Positions 15,544 to 24,699 are shown, counted from the stretch's first letter. The stretch is 64,000 nucleotides of DNA from Lientehia sp934351765 (GCF_052118925.1 NZ_JBQKGG010000004.1:1-64000); one strand, 5' to 3'. Program-made: numbers and translations. The notes: generated by a model from the sequence alone, not told the origin.

Positions 15544-16506
15544 ATGGCAGAAATTTCGTTCCGGAAGGTGAGAAAAACATTCCCAAATGGGAAAGAGGCG
15601 ATCAAGGATTTGGATCTGGAGATCAGCCATGGAGAATTTCTGGTGCTGACAGGACCGTCCGGTTCCGGAAAGGTGACAGTGCTTCGTATGATCGCAGGCA
15701 TGGAGCCGTTAAGCAGTGGAGAGCTTCGGATCAACGGAGAACTGGTGGAAAACGGAAATCCGAAAAAACGGAATATGGGAATGATTTTCCAGCATTATAC
15801 CCTGTATCCCGGAATGACAGTTTATGATAATATCGGGTTTGCCCTGAAGCTTCACGGGGCACCGGAGGAGGAAATCCGCCGGGCGGTGGAAGAAACGGCA
15901 AAGCTCTATAAGGTCGATCAGCTGTTGTCCTGTTATCCGCGGGAATTAAATCCGCTTCAGAAGCAGTATGTTGCCATGGCGAGAGCCAGCGTTCATAAAC
16001 CGGAGGCGTTTCTTCTTCTGGATCCGCTGGGAAGCCTGGATACAGCGTCCAGAAAGATGGCAAGGGAGCGGCTGAAGAGTCTTCATAAGGAAACCGGAAC
16101 GACATTGCTATATGTGACAGAAAGCGCTGAAGAAGCCGTAAAGCTGGGGGCGCGGACCGTGGTGATGCGCCGTGGACGGATCGAGCAGCAGGGGCCGGTG
16201 GAGGAGCTTCTGAAGAAACCGAAAAACCGGTTTGTGGCACAGTACATGAACGGAGACCGGTTTATGGTAAGCGAGGTGGAGATTCATCAGGGAAAGACAG
16301 CGGTGGAAGCCATCGGCGAGGAGTTCAGTGTCGATGTACCGCCGGAATGGATCGAACGGCTGGAGCAGGCCGGAACGATCGGAAGCCGGGTGTTCATGGG
16401 ATATATGGCAGAAGAGCCGGAGGATGGCGAAGAGTTGAAGAATATCCCGGCGCCGGATTCCCGTTTTTATTTCTTTGACCGGGAGACGGGGAATTCCATT
16501 GGGTAA
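15544..16506 (+). CDS. MalK/UgpC-like ABC ATPase with degraded catalytic motifs
   Basis: 320 residues, with ABC domain 1-235 and a C-terminal beta-rich MalK-like domain. The fold is clear: Walker A region GPSGSGKVTVLRM, Q-loop MIFQHYTLYPGMTVYDN. However, the Mg-binding Ser/Thr after Lys43 is Val44; the LSGGQ signature reads LNPLQKQ; the Walker B/catalytic Glu region reads FLLLDPLGSLD instead of the usual DEP; the switch His is Glu (YVTESAEEA). The protein therefore probably binds but hardly hydrolyses ATP and may be regulatory. No permease or binding protein is adjacent. RBS AAAGGAGG precedes ATG 15544. Confidence 0.85.
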   Translation: MAEISFRKVRKTFPNGKEAIKDLDLEISHGEFLVLTGPSGSGKVTVLRMIAGMEPLSSGELRINGELVENGNPKKRNMGMIFQHYTLYPGMTVYDNIGFALKLHGAPEEEIRRAVEETAKLYKVDQLLSCYPRELNPLQKQYVAMARASVHKPEAFLLLDPLGSLDTASRKMARERLKSLHKETGTTLLYVTESAEEAVKLGARTVVMRRGRIEQQGPVEELLKKPKNRFVAQYMNGDRFMVSEVEIHQGKTAVEAIGEEFSVDVPPEWIERLEQAGTIGSRVFMGYMAEEPEDGEELKNIPAPDSRFYFFDRETGNSIG

Positions 16507-16530
16507 TTTCCACAAAACAAGAACGAACAG

Positions 16531-16562
16531 AGGGGGAACTGCTGATGCAGCCCCCTTTTTTT
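16531..16562 (+). terminator. Rho-independent terminator after the ABC-like gene
   Basis: AGGGGG, a loop that can itself pair (GCTGATGCAGC), then CCCCCT and seven T. It lies 25-55 bp after the stop codon. The following 210 bases to the next gene are AT-rich, with a run of about 12 T near 16670, and hold no gene. Confidence 0.8.
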
Positions 16563-16775
16563 GACCGAAAATAACCGGAAAGGGGGAAGATGACCGGCTT
16601 GTTTCGTGCTTGTTTTTGGCTTTGTATCATAATTGGACAGAAATCAATACAAAAAACCTCCAAAAAACTCTTTTTTTTTTTCGCATTTTGCATTAAAATA
16701 AATGAGGGTGTACCGAAACAGAACTGATTTTAGTGATTTCGTACATGAAAAACGAAAAAATATTGGGGTGATATT

Positions 16776-17864
16776 ATGATTTCAAATCAGATTTTGCAAA
16801 ATACAATTGATGGCCTGAAGGGAATTATGCGGATCGAGCTGTGTATCTGTGATACCGAGGGAAAGGTACTGGCCACCACCTTCCCTGATGCGGAGGAATA
16901 TGAGTTTTCCGTTCTGGCCTTTGTGGAGAGCCCGGCGGACAGCCAGGTGATCCAGGGCTACCAGTTCTTCAAGGTGTTTGATGAGCATCAGCTGGAGTAT
17001 GTTCTTCTGGCAAGAGGAGCCGGGGATGATGCCTATATGGCAGGCAAGGTGGTGGTGTTCCAGATCCAGAACCTGCTGGTGGCCTACAAGGAGCGCTTCG
17101 ATAAGGATAACTTTATCAAGAACCTGTTATTGGATAATCTGCTTCTGGTGGATATTTACAACCGCGCCAAGAAGCTCCATATCGATATCAATGTGCGGCG
17201 CGTGGTTTTTGTCATCGAGACTCAGACCGAAAATGATACGGCGGCGCTGGAGACGGTGAAGAGCATGTTCTCCACCAAGGCAAAGGATTTTATCACGGCA
17301 GTAGATGAGAAGAACATCATTCTTGTGAAAGAATTAAAGGCCAATGAGGGCTACGAGGATATGGAAAAAGTAGCGAAGATGATCCTCGATATGCTCAGCA
17401 CCGAGGCCATGTCCAACGTCCATATCGCTTACGGAACCATTGTGGGCGAGGTCAAGGAGGTATCCCGTTCTTATAAGGAAGCGAAGATGGCTCTTGATGT
17501 GGGAAAGATCTTCTTCAGCGAGAAGAACATTGTGGCATACAACAACCTGGGCATCGGCCGTCTGATCTATCAGCTTCCGGTTTCACTGTGCCGGATGTTC
17601 ATCAAAGAGATTTTTGACGGAAAATCGCCGGATGATCTGGACGAGGAGACGCTTGTTACCATCAATAAGTTTTTTGAGAATAACCTGAACGTATCGGAGA
17701 CATCCAGACAGCTTTATATCCACCGGAATACGCTGGTGTACCGTCTGGATAAGCTGCAGAAGAGCACCGGACTGGATCTTCGTGTATTTGAGGATGCGAT
17801 TACCTTCAAGATCGCCCTGATGGTTGTCAAGTACATGAACTATATCGAGACACTGGATAATTAA
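16776..17864 (+). CDS. CdaR/PucR-type transcriptional regulator
   Basis: 362 residues. The N-terminal 130 residues look like a sensor domain of sugar-diacid/PucR-type regulators (CICDTEGKVLATTFPDAEE). The middle is a GGDEF-like-fold region common in this family, and residues about 295-350 are the C-terminal helix-turn-helix (NVSETSRQLYIHRNTLVYRLDKL) typical of HTH_30 proteins. RBS GGGGTGAT precedes ATG 16776. It sits alone between terminators and the ftsEX genes, so division genes are a possible target, though self-regulation or a metabolic target is equally open. The ligand is unknown. Confidence 0.8.
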   Translation: MISNQILQNTIDGLKGIMRIELCICDTEGKVLATTFPDAEEYEFSVLAFVESPADSQVIQGYQFFKVFDEHQLEYVLLARGAGDDAYMAGKVVVFQIQNLLVAYKERFDKDNFIKNLLLDNLLLVDIYNRAKKLHIDINVRRVVFVIETQTENDTAALETVKSMFSTKAKDFITAVDEKNIILVKELKANEGYEDMEKVAKMILDMLSTEAMSNVHIAYGTIVGEVKEVSRSYKEAKMALDVGKIFFSEKNIVAYNNLGIGRLIYQLPVSLCRMFIKEIFDGKSPDDLDEETLVTINKFFENNLNVSETSRQLYIHRNTLVYRLDKLQKSTGLDLRVFEDAITFKIALMVVKYMNYIETLDN

Positions 17865-17961
17865 GGAAAATTTCTGACCGGCCGGAAGGCCGCATTGGAG
17901 TGTTTCCCTGTGGAACAGGAAATTTCTGTTCACAAAAGGTTTACCGGAATTGAGGCTTTTT

Positions 17962-18660
17962 ATGATTGAATTTGAACATGTGAACAAGACATACGATAAA
18001 GCGACGGACCGCGAAACAAAGGCGGTCCGCGATATCAGCCTGAAGATTGACCGGGGTGAGTTTGTTTTTATCGTCGGAAACAGCGGATCAGGGAAAACGA
18101 CACTGATCCGCCTTCTTTTGAAAGAAATTGAGGCCAGCTCCGGCTCGATCCGCGTCGGAGACACGGAACTGACATCGATGAAGCGGAAGATGATACCCAG
18201 GTACAGACGGCGCCTGGGCGTTGTTTTTCAGGATTTCCGCCTCTTAAAGGACCGCAATGTTTATGAAAACGTGGCATTTGCCCAGCGGGTGGTCGTGACT
18301 CCCACAAGAGAGATCAAGAAGCGGGTGCCGGAGGTATTGTCCATGGTGGGACTGTCCTCCAAGTATAAGTCGCTGCCCAGCCAGCTTTCCGGCGGAGAAC
18401 AGCAGCGGGTGGCGATTGCCCGTGCCCTGGTGAACCGGCCGGAGATCCTTCTGGCAGACGAGCCAACCGGAAATATGGATCCGGGGAACGCCTGGCAGAT
18501 CATGAAGCTCTTGGAAGAGATCAATGAGATGGGAACCACCGTAGTCGTTGTGACCCACAGTAAGGAGATCGTGGACAGGATGAAGAAGCGGGTCATCACC
18601 ATGAAGCATGGGGTGATCGTGACAGACAGAAAGGAAAGCGGGTACGGCAATGAGGATTAG
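17962..18660 (+). CDS. ftsE: Cell division ATP-binding protein FtsE
   Basis: 232 residues from ATG 17962 (TTGAGG upstream); TTG 17950 is possible. All ABC motifs are intact: Walker A VGNSGSGKTTLIRL, Q-loop VFQDFRLL, signature LSGGEQQRVAIARAL, Walker B ILLADEPTGNMD, switch His VVVTHS. FtsE with FtsX couples ATP hydrolysis at the division ring to activation of an extracellular peptidoglycan hydrolase; that hydrolase is encoded next door. The FtsE stop overlaps the ftsX start. Confidence 0.96.
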   Translation: MIEFEHVNKTYDKATDRETKAVRDISLKIDRGEFVFIVGNSGSGKTTLIRLLLKEIEASSGSIRVGDTELTSMKRKMIPRYRRRLGVVFQDFRLLKDRNVYENVAFAQRVVVTPTREIKKRVPEVLSMVGLSSKYKSLPSQLSGGEQQRVAIARALVNRPEILLADEPTGNMDPGNAWQIMKLLEEINEMGTTVVVVTHSKEIVDRMKKRVITMKHGVIVTDRKESGYGNED

Positions 18661-19558
18661 CACACTTTGGTATTGCATCAGACAGGGGTTCGGCAGTATC
18701 CGGAAGCACAAGCTGTTTACCCTGGCCTCGATCGGCACCATGGCAGCCTGTATCTTCCTGTTCTGCGTGTTTTATTCCATCGTGGTCAACGTTCAGTATA
18801 TGGTAAAATCCATGGAGAATACAGTCGGCGTCACGGTGTTTTTTGATGAAGGACTGTCAGAAGAGGAAATTAAATCCATCGGAGATGTGATCGCTGCCAG
18901 ACAGGAAGTGGCCGGTATGAATTACATCTCGGCCGAGGAGGCATGGGAAAACTATAAGCAGGAGTATTTTGCAGATATGCCGGAGCTGGCAGAGGGCTTC
19001 GCCCAGGACAATCCGCTGGCCAATTCCGCATCCTATGAGATTTATTTAAAAGATATCGGAAACCAGAAGGAGTTTGTGGATTATCTAAAATCCATTACCG
19101 GTGTCAGAAAGGTGAATTATTCCGAGATGGCGGCCACAGGCCTTGCCAGCATCAACAATGTGGTGGGCTATGTGTCCATGGGCATTATTCTGATCCTTCT
19201 TGGTGTGGCGGTATTCCTGATCAGCAATACCATCGCCATCACCATCAATGCAAGAAAGGATGAGATCAAGATCATGCGAATGATCGGCGCCACCAACTTT
19301 CTGATCCGTGCACCGTTTGTGGTAGAGGGTATCATCATCGGTCTTATCGGAGCCGGAATTCCCCTGCTGATCGTGTATTATGCTTACGGCTATGCCGTGC
19401 GGTTCTGCATAAGCAGGCTCAGTATCCTGTCCAGACTTTTAACCCTTCTTCCGGTGGGAACGGTTTTCCAGGTTCTGATTCCGGTTGCTCTGGGACTGGG
19501 GCTTGGAATTGGGCTGTTCGGCAGTGCATTTTCCATCAGGAAGCATCTGCGGGCATAG
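18650..19558 (+). CDS. ftsX: Cell division membrane protein FtsX
   Basis: 302 residues. One membrane helix near residues 22-45 (FTLASIGTMAACIFLFCVF) is followed by an extracellular domain (about 50-165) and three C-terminal helices, including GYVSMGIILILLGVAVFLIS and a final segment near 270-295. IMRMIGATNFLIRAPFVVEG is the conserved FtsX loop. It transmits FtsE activity to the PcsB-like hydrolase outside the cell. Its gene overlaps ftsE by 11 bp. Confidence 0.95.
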   Translation: MRISTLWYCIRQGFGSIRKHKLFTLASIGTMAACIFLFCVFYSIVVNVQYMVKSMENTVGVTVFFDEGLSEEEIKSIGDVIAARQEVAGMNYISAEEAWENYKQEYFADMPELAEGFAQDNPLANSASYEIYLKDIGNQKEFVDYLKSITGVRKVNYSEMAATGLASINNVVGYVSMGIILILLGVAVFLISNTIAITINARKDEIKIMRMIGATNFLIRAPFVVEGIIIGLIGAGIPLLIVYYAYGYAVRFCISRLSILSRLLTLLPVGTVFQVLIPVALGLGLGIGLFGSAFSIRKHLRA

Positions 19559-19574
19559 GAAGGACGGCCGGAGC

Positions 19575-21041
19575 ATGACAGAAGAACGGAGAGTCAGAAT
19601 AAAAAACAGCCGGAAGCCACAGAACTCAGAACCGAAGCATTCCTGCAGATGGAAGTCCCAGAGCTTTCGCAGCCGGGTGATCTCTGCGGGACTGATCGCG
19701 GCACTGGTGTTTGGCATGGTGCCGATGGTGCGGGCATCAGGTGAGCTTGCGGATCAGCAGGATAAGATCGATGCCATTCAGGAGGAAAAGGACCGGGTGG
19801 CAGATAAGCTGTCGGAGCTGGAACAGAAAAAAAACGATGCGGCAGAATATCTGACGGCATTAAATGAAGAATTGTCTTCGGTGGAGGACAGTGTCAGCAG
19901 TCTGGAAGCGCAGATGGCAGATACCGAAGAAGCCATCGCCCGGACCGAAACGGAGCTGAAGGCAGCCAGGGAAACGGAAGCAGGCCAGTATAAGGACATG
20001 AAGCTGCGGATCAAGTATATGTACGAAAAAGGTGATACCTATTTTCTGGAAATGATGTTTGATTCCGCTTCCCTCAGCGAGTTTCTTTCTCAGGCAGAGT
20101 ATATTTCCAAAATATCCGAATATGATAGAACTATGCTGACTGCGTATCAGGAGACAAAGGACCTGATCGCCGAAAAGTCGGAGCAGCTTCAGACCGCACA
20201 GGCCGATCTGGAAACCATGAGTGCCCGGGCAGAGGCCAAGCGGGAGTCGCTGGCGAGCCTTCAGGAAGCCAAAAATGAAGAGCTTTCATCGTTGAATCTC
20301 CAGATTGCCGATCATTCGGATCTGCTTGCGGATTACGATGAGGCATTAAAAGAGGAGCTGGAAGAGTTCCAGAATATGGAGGAGGCCATTCGAAAGAAGG
20401 AGGCCGAGGAAGCCAGACGGGCAGCAGAAAGCTCCGGGGAAGCCATGACAGCGGCTTCTGCGGAGACAACGTCTGAGACGGCAGGACCGACGGAAAAGGT
20501 CACGGAAAAAGCCACCGGAGCGCCAACAAAGGAAACGGCGGCAGCCACCACAGCAAAGGCGACAACTGCCGCGCCGACTGTGAAGCCCACCCAGGCAGCC
20601 ACATCGGGAAGCTTTTTATGGCCGGTTCCGTCCTGTTCCCGGATTTCATCCGGTTACGGCGGCCGGGATGATCCGCTGACCGGAGAAGCAAACGGAACAC
20701 TCAGCAATCATCACGGAATTGACATTGCAAAACCGTCCGGTGCGCTGGCGGGAGCAGATATTGTGGCAGCGGAATCGGGAACGGTTGTCATTGCCAGAAC
20801 CAGTACTTCGGCAGGCAACTGGATAATTCTTTATCATGGAAACAGTACTTATACAGTATACATGCACTGTAAGAAGCTGCTTGTTTCGGAGGGACAGAGC
20901 GTGAGCCGCGGACAGACCATCGGTCTTGTGGGAAGTACGGGATGGTCCACCGGAGCCCATCTTCATTTCGAAGTGCGGGTCGGCGGATTCAGCAGCTCCA
21001 AATATTCACAGAACCCGTTGAATTATGTATCACCGCCATAA
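19575..21041 (+). CDS. PcsB/EnvC-like murein hydrolase with M23 peptidase domain
   Basis: 488 residues from ATG 19575; the preceding frame extends into ftsX without a start of its own. A membrane/signal segment (SAGLIAALVFGMVPMVRASG) is followed by a long coiled coil (about 60-300), then a Thr/Ala-rich linker, and a LytM/M23 domain at 350-488. Zinc ligands are visible in HHGIDIAKP and HLHFEVRVGG, with the active His in YMHCKKL. This is the partner expected for FtsEX; the coiled coil keeps the peptidase off until FtsX engages it (family knowledge). Only 16 bp separate it from ftsX. Confidence 0.93.
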   Translation: MTEERRVRIKNSRKPQNSEPKHSCRWKSQSFRSRVISAGLIAALVFGMVPMVRASGELADQQDKIDAIQEEKDRVADKLSELEQKKNDAAEYLTALNEELSSVEDSVSSLEAQMADTEEAIARTETELKAARETEAGQYKDMKLRIKYMYEKGDTYFLEMMFDSASLSEFLSQAEYISKISEYDRTMLTAYQETKDLIAEKSEQLQTAQADLETMSARAEAKRESLASLQEAKNEELSSLNLQIADHSDLLADYDEALKEELEEFQNMEEAIRKKEAEEARRAAESSGEAMTAASAETTSETAGPTEKVTEKATGAPTKETAAATTAKATTAAPTVKPTQAATSGSFLWPVPSCSRISSGYGGRDDPLTGEANGTLSNHHGIDIAKPSGALAGADIVAAESGTVVIARTSTSAGNWIILYHGNSTYTVYMHCKKLLVSEGQSVSRGQTIGLVGSTGWSTGAHLHFEVRVGGFSSSKYSQNPLNYVSPP

Positions 21042-21109
21042 AAGGCCGGGACAGAAGAGAAAAAGAACCGGGCCTCCTGGATAACAGGAGACCATGAAAA
21101 GGAGGATTC

Positions 21110-22312
21110 ATGGAACAGCAGGGGAATCATTTCTGGAAAGGTGTGCTGGCAGGCGTTGTTGTGAGTCTTGTGATTGCCGCCGTTTCCATCTGGGGAATCA
21201 CGACATTTCTGTCGGCATCAAGGACAGGGTCCAACGGCCAGACGGAAGAAAATGCCGGGCTTGACTATCAGGAAATCGAAAGCAAGCTGAATATTTTACA
21301 GGGACAGCTCAACCAGACGTTTTTATATGACATGGATGAAGAGGCCATGAAGGACGGGATTTATAAGGGGTATGTTTCCAGTCTGGGAGATCCCTATACG
21401 GTTTATTATACGGCAGAGGAATACAAGAAGCTGATGGAATCCACCAGCGGTGCCTATGTGGGAATCGGAATCCAGTTCAGCCAGGATCCTGCGACCGGAC
21501 TTTGTACGGTACTCCGGGTGTTCCGGGGCTCCGGCGCAGAAGAAGCCGGCATGGCAGCAGATGATGTGCTTTCCAAGGTGGACGGCACCGATATTACCGG
21601 AGAAACGAACTCCGACAATATCGTTTCCAAGATCCGCGGCAAAGAAGGAACTACGGTGGAGATCGAGGTATACCGTCCCTCCATTAAGGATTATATCACC
21701 ATGGAGGTGGAGCGCCGTTCTGTTCAAATGGATACGGTGGAATGGAAGCTGCTGGAAAACCAGACCGGCTATATCCAGATAACCGAGTTTGACAGCGTGA
21801 CTTATGATCAGTTTTCAGAAGCCCTTGCCGACCTCAAGAGCCAAGGCATGACGTCCCTGATCCTGGATCTTAGGAACAATCCCGGGGGATTATTGGATCA
21901 GGCAGTGAAGATCGCCGATGACTTTATCTCCGGGGGAACCATCGTTTCCACCAGAGATAAAAATGACAGAGAAGTAGTCAGCAGCGCCAATTCCGATGTG
22001 GCGTACGAAGGCCCTATGGCAGTCCTGGTAAACGGCAATTCCGCCAGTGCCTCCGAGGTCGTTACCGGCGCACTGAAGGATGACGGGCTGGCGACCATCA
22101 TCGGCACCACAACCTTCGGAAAGGGAATCGTCCAGAACATCATTCCGTTTACGGATGGCACTGCCATGAAGATCACCTCTGCCAATTACTACACACCCAA
22201 CGGAACCTGCATCCATGGCATCGGCATCACGCCCGATGTGGAGGTAGAGGCCGAAAGCGGCGAGACCGACAGTCAGCTGGAGAAAGCACTGGAGGTGCTC
22301 GGACAGCAATAA
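21110..22312 (+). CDS. S41 carboxy-terminal processing protease (Ctp)
   Basis: 400 residues. An N-terminal anchor (LAGVVVSLVIAAVSIWGITTF) is followed by a PDZ domain (about 105-190, GIGIQFSQDPATG and GSGAEEAGMAADDVL) and the S41 catalytic core: Ser in NGNSASASEVVTGAL, Lys in TTTFGKGIVQ. It cleaves C-terminal tails of exported proteins. Gene order next to the PcsB-like hydrolase suggests a role in envelope maturation. RBS AAAAGGAGGATTC lies just before ATG 21110, and a strong terminator follows. Confidence 0.95.
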   Translation: MEQQGNHFWKGVLAGVVVSLVIAAVSIWGITTFLSASRTGSNGQTEENAGLDYQEIESKLNILQGQLNQTFLYDMDEEAMKDGIYKGYVSSLGDPYTVYYTAEEYKKLMESTSGAYVGIGIQFSQDPATGLCTVLRVFRGSGAEEAGMAADDVLSKVDGTDITGETNSDNIVSKIRGKEGTTVEIEVYRPSIKDYITMEVERRSVQMDTVEWKLLENQTGYIQITEFDSVTYDQFSEALADLKSQGMTSLILDLRNNPGGLLDQAVKIADDFISGGTIVSTRDKNDREVVSSANSDVAYEGPMAVLVNGNSASASEVVTGALKDDGLATIIGTTTFGKGIVQNIIPFTDGTAMKITSANYYTPNGTCIHGIGITPDVEVEAESGETDSQLEKALEVLGQQ

Positions 22313-22323
22313 ATTCAAATAAA

Positions 22324-22409
22324 AGCTCCCGCGGTTCCACCCATATCCGTCACTGGCACATATCAAAGTTGCCTGTGCCGGACATGGGTGGAGCCGTGGG
22401 AGTATTTTT
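22324..22409 (+). terminator. Long-stem terminator after the Ctp gene
   Basis: AGCTCCCGCGGTTCCACCCAT pairs with ATGGGTGGAGCCGTGGGAG, and inner arms CCG..TGGCACA / TGTGCCGG extend the stem to about 30 bp before a T-run (GTATTTTTG). It closes the division operon. Confidence 0.85.
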
Positions 22410-22516
22410 GTGCAATTTGTACGCTTTTTTGTATGTTTCACGTGAGCTTATTGACAGAATGAGAAAAAATCGGAAAGGAGGCATTCACCGAAGGCTCTGA
22501 CAGCATTGCGAACAGC

Positions 22517-23359
22517 GTGCTGTTCAACGGAAAATCCGGTAAGGTGATCGGAGATGCCCTGCTTCCGGGTGATGCAGAGGTAGCTTCTGATATGGAGCTT
22601 CTGATCCCGGAGGGAACTTCCTTAAAGGTGGGAAGCGGAACTACCTTTGTAAACCATGGAACGGTCACCGTTGCAGGCACTTTTGCAGCGGATGGCGGAA
22701 CCGTAGAATGTGACAGCCACTCCGGCGGAACGGCAACCTGCACGAAACAGGCAGAATGTGGTGTATGCGGAACTGCCTATGGAGATTTGGATGCAGCAAA
22801 CCATACCGGTGAAGCTGTGTGGACAACGACCGAGACCAAGCATGAGAAGAAATATAATTGTTGTGGTGCGGCTGCAGTCGCAGAAGAAGATCATGAGTGG
22901 CAAGACGGTGTATGCAGCGAGTGTGGTTATAAGTGCATCCATAAGGGTGGAACGGCGACCTGCACAAAGAAAGCCGTGTGCGAGATCTGCGGCGCAGAGT
23001 ACGGAGAACTGAACAGCGCAAATCACGGTATGCTGAAGCATGTCAATGCCAATGCAGCCACCAAGGATACGGAAGGCAACATTGAATACTGGTACTGCGG
23101 AGACTGCGGAAAGTATTTTGCAGATGCGCAGGCAGTCAAGGAAATCAAGAAAGAAGCGACTCTGATCGCAAAGCTTCCCGGCGGTGGAACCAATCCTGAA
23201 AAACCCGGAACAGGAACAAAGCCGGCAGCGGCACAGCCCGCGACAGGCGGAAAAACGCCGGATACCAGCGATCATGCAGTACCGGCTCTGTGGCTGTTTT
23301 TACTGCTGGTAAGTGCCGGGGCAGCAGCCTTTGTTGTAATAAAGAAGAAACGGGCATAA
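22517..23359 (+). CDS. Surface protein, apparently missing its N-terminus
   Basis: 280 residues from GTG 22517, but the open frame extends back to 22463 without any ATG and no ribosome binding site or signal peptide fits. The readable part looks like the end of a larger cell-surface protein: a beta-helix-like strand region (PEGTSLKVGSGTTFVNHGTV), two Cys/His-rich repeats (GGTATCTKQAECGVCGTAYG and GGTATCTKKAVCEICGAEYG), a Pro-rich spacer, a TPDTSD motif and a C-terminal membrane anchor with KKKRA. The TPDTSD-helix-basic tail resembles sortase-type anchors. It is probably a decayed gene; expression is doubtful. Confidence 0.6.
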   Translation: MLFNGKSGKVIGDALLPGDAEVASDMELLIPEGTSLKVGSGTTFVNHGTVTVAGTFAADGGTVECDSHSGGTATCTKQAECGVCGTAYGDLDAANHTGEAVWTTTETKHEKKYNCCGAAAVAEEDHEWQDGVCSECGYKCIHKGGTATCTKKAVCEICGAEYGELNSANHGMLKHVNANAATKDTEGNIEYWYCGDCGKYFADAQAVKEIKKEATLIAKLPGGGTNPEKPGTGTKPAAAQPATGGKTPDTSDHAVPALWLFLLLVSAGAAAFVVIKKKRA

Positions 23360-23400
23360 GAGAAGCAGTAACAATATCAAGAAAAGATAAGTCGAAATAA

Positions 23401-23465
23401 AAAGCCAGGAACAGCTTCTGTCATGTGGCGGGGATAACACATGATGGAAAGCAGTTTCTGGCTTT
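23401..23465 (+). terminator. Long imperfect hairpin, probable terminator
   Basis: AAAGCCAGGAACAGCTTCTG..CATGTG pairs with CACATG..GGAAAGCAGTTTCTGGCTTT over about 26 positions with a loop of about 10. There is no clean T-run behind it, so it may also be a processed RNA structure. Confidence 0.5.
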
Positions 23466-23671
23466 GTGTTGCGATCATCAAAAATATTACATATTTCGGT
23501 GTGGGTGGAGGAGGCGGGGACAGTTTCTTTTATTTTGGCGCGGAAACATTCCGTCTGCGGAATGAGCAGGGACAGTCCTTGTGTTTATATTTTAACGAAA
23601 AAGCTACCCAATTCATAAAAATTTTAGATATTGTTAAAAAAAAACTTATATTGTTCATTTAGTAACAATTA

Positions 23672-23699
23672 TTGAAAAAAAATCCCCCGATGCTATAAT
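23672..23699 (+). promoter_or_regulatory. Promoter of the first rnf cluster
   Basis: TTGAAA (23672-23677) and a consensus TATAAT (23694-23699) are 16 bp apart, 66 bp before the rnfD start. Confidence 0.75.
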
Positions 23700-23764
23700 G
23701 GGAATAAGTATAATGTATACAGCAATTCGTATGCAGAAAATTCAAAAGAAAGAGGTGTTAAACG

Positions 23765-24697
23765 GTGAAGGCTTTTTTTAAACCGGCTGTGGAATCCCGT
23801 TACAGAACCCCCGAAAGCCTGCGGGCTATTACAGCAAACTACTGTGTTGCGCTGCTGCCTGTTGTGATCGTCGGGTGCTATGCGTTCGGCTTCCGCGCGA
23901 TCCGTGTACTGCTGGCGTCCATTATTGCTTCCGTGGCTTCGGAATATTTTTTTGAACGGCTCATGAAGCGTTCAATTACGACCATGGACGGAACGGCGCT
24001 GCTGACCGGACTTCTGCTGGGTCTTTGTCTGCCGGCAGAGGTTCCTTTGTATGTTCCGATCCTTGGCGGGATTTTCGCCACGGTGATTGTGGTGCACTGC
24101 TTCGGCGGCTATGGCGCCCACATTATCAACCCGGTTCTGGTTTCACGCTGTTTCCTGCTGATCAGTTTCAAAGATGTGATGACGACATATGTGGTGGATG
24201 GAATGTCCATGGCTACGCCGCTGTCCGTCATGAGAAGCGGCGGTACGACCGATCTGTGGCAGATGTTTCTTTATAATCCAAAGGCAGGCTGTATCGGTGA
24301 GGCGTCTGTTCTGGCGCTGCTGATCGGCGCACTGTTCCTTATTGTGGCCAGAAAGATTTCGGTGATCACGCCTGTGGTTTATCTGGCTGTGTTCACGGCA
24401 GTTGTCTGTCTGTTCGGGGGGAATACCTCTCCTCATTATCTGCTCAGCCAGCTCCTGGGCGGCGGACTTCTGTTTGCCGCGTTCTTCTTTGCAACAGACC
24501 GTGTAACAAGTCCGGTCGGAATTGCCGGAAAGGTGATCTACGGCGTGCTGCTGGGCGTTGTGACCGGTATTTACCGGCTTCTCGGGACCAATACCGAGGG
24601 CGTTTCCTATGCGGTGATCTTCTGTAATCTTCTGGTACCTCTGATCGATAAGTTCTTTGCACCGAAAGTGCAGCCGGTAGAAGAAAAGGAGGCGTAG
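23765..24697 (+). CDS. rnfD: Rnf electron transport complex subunit RnfD
   Basis: 310 residues, about ten membrane helices. It belongs to the NqrB/RnfD family, which carries covalently bound FMN; the ATPL segment in VDGMSMATPLSVM supplies the acceptor Thr. CFGGYGAHIINPVLVSRCF is the family signature. The start is GTG 23765 with AAAGAGGTG upstream. It leads a five-gene cluster D-G-E-A-B that moves electrons from ferredoxin to NAD while pumping Na+ or H+ (family knowledge). Unusually, rnfC does not come first here. Confidence 0.93.
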   Translation: MKAFFKPAVESRYRTPESLRAITANYCVALLPVVIVGCYAFGFRAIRVLLASIIASVASEYFFERLMKRSITTMDGTALLTGLLLGLCLPAEVPLYVPILGGIFATVIVVHCFGGYGAHIINPVLVSRCFLLISFKDVMTTYVVDGMSMATPLSVMRSGGTTDLWQMFLYNPKAGCIGEASVLALLIGALFLIVARKISVITPVVYLAVFTAVVCLFGGNTSPHYLLSQLLGGGLLFAAFFFATDRVTSPVGIAGKVIYGVLLGVVTGIYRLLGTNTEGVSYAVIFCNLLVPLIDKFFAPKVQPVEEKEA

Positions 24698-24699
24698 AG

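Larger units (their letters stand above)
23360..23764. other. Non-coding stretch between surface protein remnant and rnf cluster
   Basis: No convincing gene. It holds a long imperfect hairpin at 23401-23465, a GGGGACAGT / GGGACAGT direct repeat near 23517 and 23569 flanking a small CATTCCG..CGGAATG hairpin, and a promoter at 23672-23699. An open frame at 23441-23662 lacks a ribosome binding site and family similarity and overlaps the hairpin. Confidence 0.6.

Noticed and set aside
23441..23662. 73-residue frame before rnfD
   Set aside because: No ribosome binding site, overlaps a hairpin and promoter, low-complexity Gly run, no recognisable family.
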